Assembly (NCBI RefSeq): GCF_965214215.1
Contig: NZ_CBDCBD010000003.1
Span: 2,418,001-2,482,000, forward strand
From: Poriferisodalis sp965214215
GTDB lineage: Bacteria; Actinomycetota; Acidimicrobiia; Acidimicrobiales; Poriferisodalaceae
Direction of reading: 5' to 3'
DNA: 64,000 nt
Shown: positions 60,279 through 64,000 of the stretch, piece after piece
How positions within the stretch are numbered: position 1 is the stretch's first letter
How the letters are laid out: each line of letters opens with the position of its first letter
The notes under the pieces: model-generated
The model's input: only the letters and a program-made list of their open reading frames with translations
Told to the model about the DNA's origin: nothing
Databases searched by the model: none
Made by a program: the position numbers and the translations under genes

Positions 60279-62930
60279 TCATTCCGACTGTGACGCTGTC
60301 GGCAGATTGACCACAGTTGCGTTGCCGACATGCGCATAGCGGCCTGGAGTGCAGGTGAGGATGATCACTTGGCAGTGGCTGCCGGCTGACGCTATCGCGG
60401 CGCCCATGCGCTCCAAGCGATGCGGATCGCTCCATCCCAATGCGTCGTCGATGATGACGGGTGCCCCGCCTTCGGTGGGGCTCACGATGGCCGCGCATGC
60501 CAAGCGGGCAAGAATGCCGAGTTGCTCCCGAGCACCGGTACTGAGCTGATCGACATTGAGTGTTACCCCGTCGAGCGTGCGGCGCGCAATGCCAAGCTCG
60601 TTGTCGAGTTCCACGGCAAAAGTCGGACCGAAAACGTGTTGGCCGAGTTCATCGATGCGTGCCTTGAACGGTGCCAAGTAGCGGCGGTGTGCTGCTTCGC
60701 GGTGCCGGGACAGCGTCTCGTACAGCAAGCGTGCCGCTTGGGCGCGAGATTCCAGGCTCAGGTGCTTGCGTTGCTGGCGCCTCTTGACCGCCTCGGCCAG
60801 TCCCAACTTCGTGTGCAGGCCCTCGTTGCCGCGAATGTCGAGTTCGATCTCCAGCTCGCTTTGACGCTCGCGATTCGTGTTCAATTCCCGCTCCGCGCGC
60901 AGTACCGCATTGCCTGCGTTTTCCAGCCGGACTGCCAGTGATTCCTCATTGGCTTCGCTGAGGCGGTTGCGCAGCTCGCTCAGGTGGCGCTCGTCGGTGT
61001 CAGCCCGTCGTTCGGCATCATCGTATGCGTCTTTGAGCGCTTGATCGCTTCGATCTGCACGAGCTTCGGCCAGTGCAGTCTTGGCGGCCGCATTGGCCTG
61101 TTGCGACATGTCAACTCCGTTGGCGGCCACAGCTTGGCGGACACCCTCGTCATTGAGAGCATTGCGCCGCTCGGCCAGGCGTGACTGGCGGTCGTCTCGC
61201 GTCCGCAATAGCACGGCGGACTGTTCCTCCAGCTCGGACGCGAGCCGTCGGGCTTCGTCGTAATCGGGCGGCAGAGGCGGCTCGTCGGGCCGCAATTTCC
61301 GGTACTCCTCGATGCCATGAAGCAGCCCTCGGATCTTCTGTTCGAGGACTTCCACCGTGAGATCTCTGAGATCCTGCTTGATCGTCCTCTGAGCCGTCTC
61401 GCGTTCGGACGCGGCCGATTCACGTCGCCGCAAAGCCTCCCGTGCTTCGGAGAGGTCGGAGACACCGACGCTTGTGCAGAGCTGCCTAAGAGCGCTTTCA
61501 GCAGCGGCGAGCCTCGCCACTGACTCTTTCGCCTCTGCACCTGCGGTCACCCGCACTGACGCCACGTCGGCGATTTCGATGTCGAGACTGTCAGCTACCG
61601 CTTGGGAGTGATTCTCCGCCGGGTCGAGCTGAAGAACTTCACCTGCGATGCCAAGCGACATTGGCCGCAGTGCCGAGATCTCGACGTTTGCCGCACCGCT
61701 GAGCGTTCGCGCATCTGCTTGAACGACGCGCAAGTGAGCGCCCTCGATCTCGGCGACCAGATCGCTGGTGATGCGGCTCGAGTCCCAGTCGGCCTCAGCC
61801 TGCGCAAGCTGCTGCTGCGCCCCGATGACTCGGTCGTGGCGTTCCTGCAGCAATTCGGCCTCGATGATGTGCCGCAGAAAATCGCGATCGTCCTGCACCC
61901 GGCGGAGCTCTGACTCAGCAGTCGCGAGGCTGCGCTGAGCCGTGTCGAATTCGGTTTCGGCTTCGTCACGAAGCTGCGTTGCCAGAGCGAGCGCCGGCGC
62001 GATGGCGTCGATCTCGGCGTGCGCTTGAGCCAACTGCCGCTCCGCGGCGTTCACTTGCTCGGCCAGCTCGTCGCGCCGCGCACGATGACCCTTGGCCGTC
62101 TCCAGCTGCGCCTGAGTTGCCTCGAGTTGGCGCTCTGCTTGGTCGCGCTGATTGCGTAGCGTCAGCACTTGTTGCCACTTAGCGTTGAGTTCTCGGTGCT
62201 CTCGCTCGGCCAGTGTGTGGTTCTCGGCCAATTGACTCTGCTCTCGACGGTGGCGATCAAGTTCGCCAGCGGCGCTGGTGAGCGCGCTGAGCTGCCCGCT
62301 GAGACCCTCGGCCGTCTCGGCAGCGTCCTTGTACCGCCGCTGCTGCTCCGTTCGCTCGGCATTCATGCGCCCGGTGGATGTCCAGTAGCGCGCGCGTTCA
62401 GCGCAAACACGGTCCCACAGGAGTTCGTCGGCGTCTCCCCCCTGCGCGCCGCCTGCTGATGCGTCAAGAGATTGCCGTAGCGATGGCACGTCGAAAGAGG
62501 GCGTCGCCAGCCGCACACCCTGATCGACCCACAGGGCATCCCAGAGGACACGGTCGAGCGTCTCGTCGAGCAATGAGTTGACGCGTTCGTGAGCTTCACG
62601 ATGCACCAGCTGTTCGTGCCGCGGCTCGGAGATTTCTAGAACGGTCTCGGGGCGGCGTAGCCACCGCTTGCGATACACAAAGCGGTAACCGCCGCTCGAG
62701 GCCTCTATCTCGACCTCGGGCCCTACATCGCGACCGACAGGCTGGGCGGCTCTGATGTGCGCCTTCTTCGAAGTATCCAGCTCCTGGAACACCAATCTGA
62801 CTGCTTCAGCCAGGCTTGACTTGCCGACCTCGTTGTCGCCCTCGATGATGGTGACTCCATCGGCTGGTATGTCGACCTCGCAGTTCGCCACGCCCTTGAA
62901 GTCCCGCAGTTTGATGCGATGGATCCTCAT
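60279..62930 (-). CDS. SbcC-like AAA/SMC ATPase
   Basis: An 883-residue SMC-like protein. The N-terminal IEGDNEVGKSSLAEAVRL is Walker A and the C-terminal VDQLSTGAREQLGILARLACA with PVIIDDALGWSDP supplies signature and Walker B. About 600 central residues are coiled coil, without the CxxC zinc hook that SbcC and Rad50 carry at mid-length as far as I can see. It overlaps the nuclease gene by ATGA and should form an SbcCD-like DNA end-processing complex, though YhaN-type alternatives exist. Confidence 0.8.
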   Translation of the reverse strand: MRIHRIKLRDFKGVANCEVDIPADGVTIIEGDNEVGKSSLAEAVRLVFQELDTSKKAHIRAAQPVGRDVGPEVEIEASSGGYRFVYRKRWLRRPETVLEISEPRHEQLVHREAHERVNSLLDETLDRVLWDALWVDQGVRLATPSFDVPSLRQSLDASAGGAQGGDADELLWDRVCAERARYWTSTGRMNAERTEQQRRYKDAAETAEGLSGQLSALTSAAGELDRHRREQSQLAENHTLAEREHRELNAKWQQVLTLRNQRDQAERQLEATQAQLETAKGHRARRDELAEQVNAAERQLAQAHAEIDAIAPALALATQLRDEAETEFDTAQRSLATAESELRRVQDDRDFLRHIIEAELLQERHDRVIGAQQQLAQAEADWDSSRITSDLVAEIEGAHLRVVQADARTLSGAANVEISALRPMSLGIAGEVLQLDPAENHSQAVADSLDIEIADVASVRVTAGAEAKESVARLAAAESALRQLCTSVGVSDLSEAREALRRRESAASERETAQRTIKQDLRDLTVEVLEQKIRGLLHGIEEYRKLRPDEPPLPPDYDEARRLASELEEQSAVLLRTRDDRQSRLAERRNALNDEGVRQAVAANGVDMSQQANAAAKTALAEARADRSDQALKDAYDDAERRADTDERHLSELRNRLSEANEESLAVRLENAGNAVLRAERELNTNRERQSELEIELDIRGNEGLHTKLGLAEAVKRRQQRKHLSLESRAQAARLLYETLSRHREAAHRRYLAPFKARIDELGQHVFGPTFAVELDNELGIARRTLDGVTLNVDQLSTGAREQLGILARLACAAIVSPTEGGAPVIIDDALGWSDPHRLERMGAAIASAGSHCQVIILTCTPGRYAHVGNATVVNLPTASQSE

Positions 62931-64000
62931 CGGTCGACACCATCCGTCTGATGAAGTCGGTGCATCAGAGCCACTGCGTCCTGAGCTGCAACGGCACTCG
63001 GCTCGTCCTTGGCGGCGGCCTGGTCTCGCAGCTCGCGCAGCGCATCATGTGCGAATCCGGACAGGTCGAGCGTCTCGATATCGACTTCATCGGGCACGAC
63101 GACCAAATCGGTGCGCCGCTCCCAGACTTCGAATGCCCCCATGAGTCCAGCGTGATGCGCGAGCATCGCGTCGAGCCGGACCTTCTGGGCGAGGGAGATC
63201 TGGCCTTCCAGACCGAGCTTGACGATCTGCCGCTTCTTGTCGTCCAGCGAATCGAGCCACGCCTCGATCTCGTCGAGGTCGCCGTCGGTCGTCACACTCC
63301 ACTGGCGACGTTCGAAATGCCATCTGCCGACGCGGTGCCGAGCGACGGCAACGCTGTCGGCTTCGAGGTCGACTACGAGCACATGGCCCGGATCGACCTC
63401 GTCGTAGTCAGTGGGTTCCGGTGCTCCCGCGTACCAGATGCGACCGCTGTCGCCTTCGTCTGTGGTGGAATGGCGATCGCCGAGCGCCACGTAATGGATG
63501 TCGCCCGATGCGATTCGCTCTTCGAGTCGGCGTCGGACGATGAGTGACGGGTTCAGCGAATCGGGAGAGCGTGAGTCAAGCTGGCCATGGCCAACGACTA
63601 CGCGCATGGCACCGGAAGGCTTGAGAGCCGAACAGGCGGCATTGACGAGATCCGTTGATGGATGCTTGGATATCCACGGAGCGCCAACCAACTCGAGGCC
63701 GTCGCCCACAGCGATTGGCTCGGAGTTCTCCAACACCTTGACGTTGTGTGGTCTGCGGCCCGTGAAGCCCTCCGACCGGAAGACCGAGGCTGCGTCAAGG
63801 GGGTCGTGGTTGCCGGGCAGGAGGTAGAAATCCACTGCAGGTATCGCCGCCATCGCTTCCAATGCGTGGCCGACGACTTTGCGGTCGATGTAGTTCGACT
63901 CGAAGACATCACCGCAAACAACGACGAACTCGCAGTCTTGCTCGGCGGCGAGCACACCGATTGCTCGCACCGCGTCGAGCCTGGCTTCGTCAAAGCGCGG
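62927..64000 (-). CDS. SbcD-like metallophosphoesterase nuclease, 5' end beyond window
   Basis: The 358 residues visible lack the N-terminus, which continues past position 64000 (reading upstream as FDEARLDAVRAIG). CGDVFESN and PGNHDPLDAASVF are the metal-binding motifs of calcineurin-like nucleases, and GHGQLDSRS another. The final GHxH motif reads ALGDRHSTT, with Asp where the first His normally stands; I recall this as an actinobacterial subfamily variant. The C-terminal cap is specific to SbcD/Mre11-type enzymes. Operon with the SbcC-like gene. Confidence 0.8.
   Translation of the reverse strand, partial: PRFDEARLDAVRAIGVLAAEQDCEFVVVCGDVFESNYIDRKVVGHALEAMAAIPAVDFYLLPGNHDPLDAASVFRSEGFTGRRPHNVKVLENSEPIAVGDGLELVGAPWISKHPSTDLVNAACSALKPSGAMRVVVGHGQLDSRSPDSLNPSLIVRRRLEERIASGDIHYVALGDRHSTTDEGDSGRIWYAGAPEPTDYDEVDPGHVLVVDLEADSVAVARHRVGRWHFERRQWSVTTDGDLDEIEAWLDSLDDKKRQIVKLGLEGQISLAQKVRLDAMLAHHAGLMGAFEVWERRTDLVVVPDEVDIETLDLSGFAHDALRELRDQAAAKDEPSAVAAQDAVALMHRLHQTDGVDR

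Overview
The window is high-GC (roughly two thirds G+C by eye), gene-dense DNA of actinobacterial character. It has many GTG starts, ATGA/GTGA start-stop overlaps, an FbiC fusion for coenzyme F420 with an F420-type nitroreductase-family protein, a monomeric NADP isocitrate dehydrogenase, DUF3151 and DUF4031 proteins and a DUF222/HNH gene. An acidimicrobial-type actinobacterium fits best, but no rRNA or other phylogenetic marker is present, so the class is an inference. No tRNA, rRNA or CRISPR array was recognised.

Region 1 (0.3-17.8 kb) is mostly catabolic and housekeeping: a D-amino-acid deacylase-type amidohydrolase, a cyclophilin, an enoyl-CoA hydratase, a CPA2 antiporter coupled to an inositol-monophosphatase-type phosphatase, an AI-2E-type permease, DUF4031, an alpha/beta hydrolase, an AtuA-type protein, a 3-methyladenine DNA glycosylase, a fumarylacetoacetate-hydrolase-fold enzyme, a degenerate GGDEF protein, a gamma-glutamyltransferase, an FAD-linked oxidase, a GDPD whose centre looks frame-shifted, and a SirB1-like protein. 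Region 2 (17.9-23.7 kb) is an accessory island. About 81-bp inverted repeats bracket 17.9-21.1 kb. Inside lie a small convergent gene pair and a DUF222/HNH gene flanked by about 135-bp direct repeats, with a tandem array of 111-bp units at its 5' end. Just outside are a Calx-beta exoprotein whose signal-peptide leader is put out of frame by a 13-base C tract, and a HicAB pair.

Region 3 (23.8-52.2 kb) is core metabolism: histidine phosphatase, pyruvate kinase, DUF3151, MobA, RNase D, a GlcDEF-type glycolate oxidase operon, a CcdA-like/thioredoxin pair, an HxlR regulator overlapping fbiC, a transketolase-transaldolase operon, a FIST protein, an M20 peptidase, argininosuccinate synthase, isocitrate dehydrogenase, a flavoprotein dehydrogenase and an Ldh-family oxidoreductase. 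Region 4 (52.2-64 kb) mixes accessory and core genes: a decayed HicBA remnant, a Fic protein, a TauD-type dioxygenase, a FadB-type bifunctional enzyme, a branched-chain aminotransferase, a DUF4143 ATPase preceded by 23-bp tandem repeats, and an SbcCD-like pair that runs off the right edge.

The most unusual signals are the poly-C switch (22.94 kb), the array of five start codons each preceded by TACGRT seven bases upstream (20.40-20.84 kb), the inverted and direct repeats around the HNH gene, and the repeats upstream of the DUF4143 ATPase.
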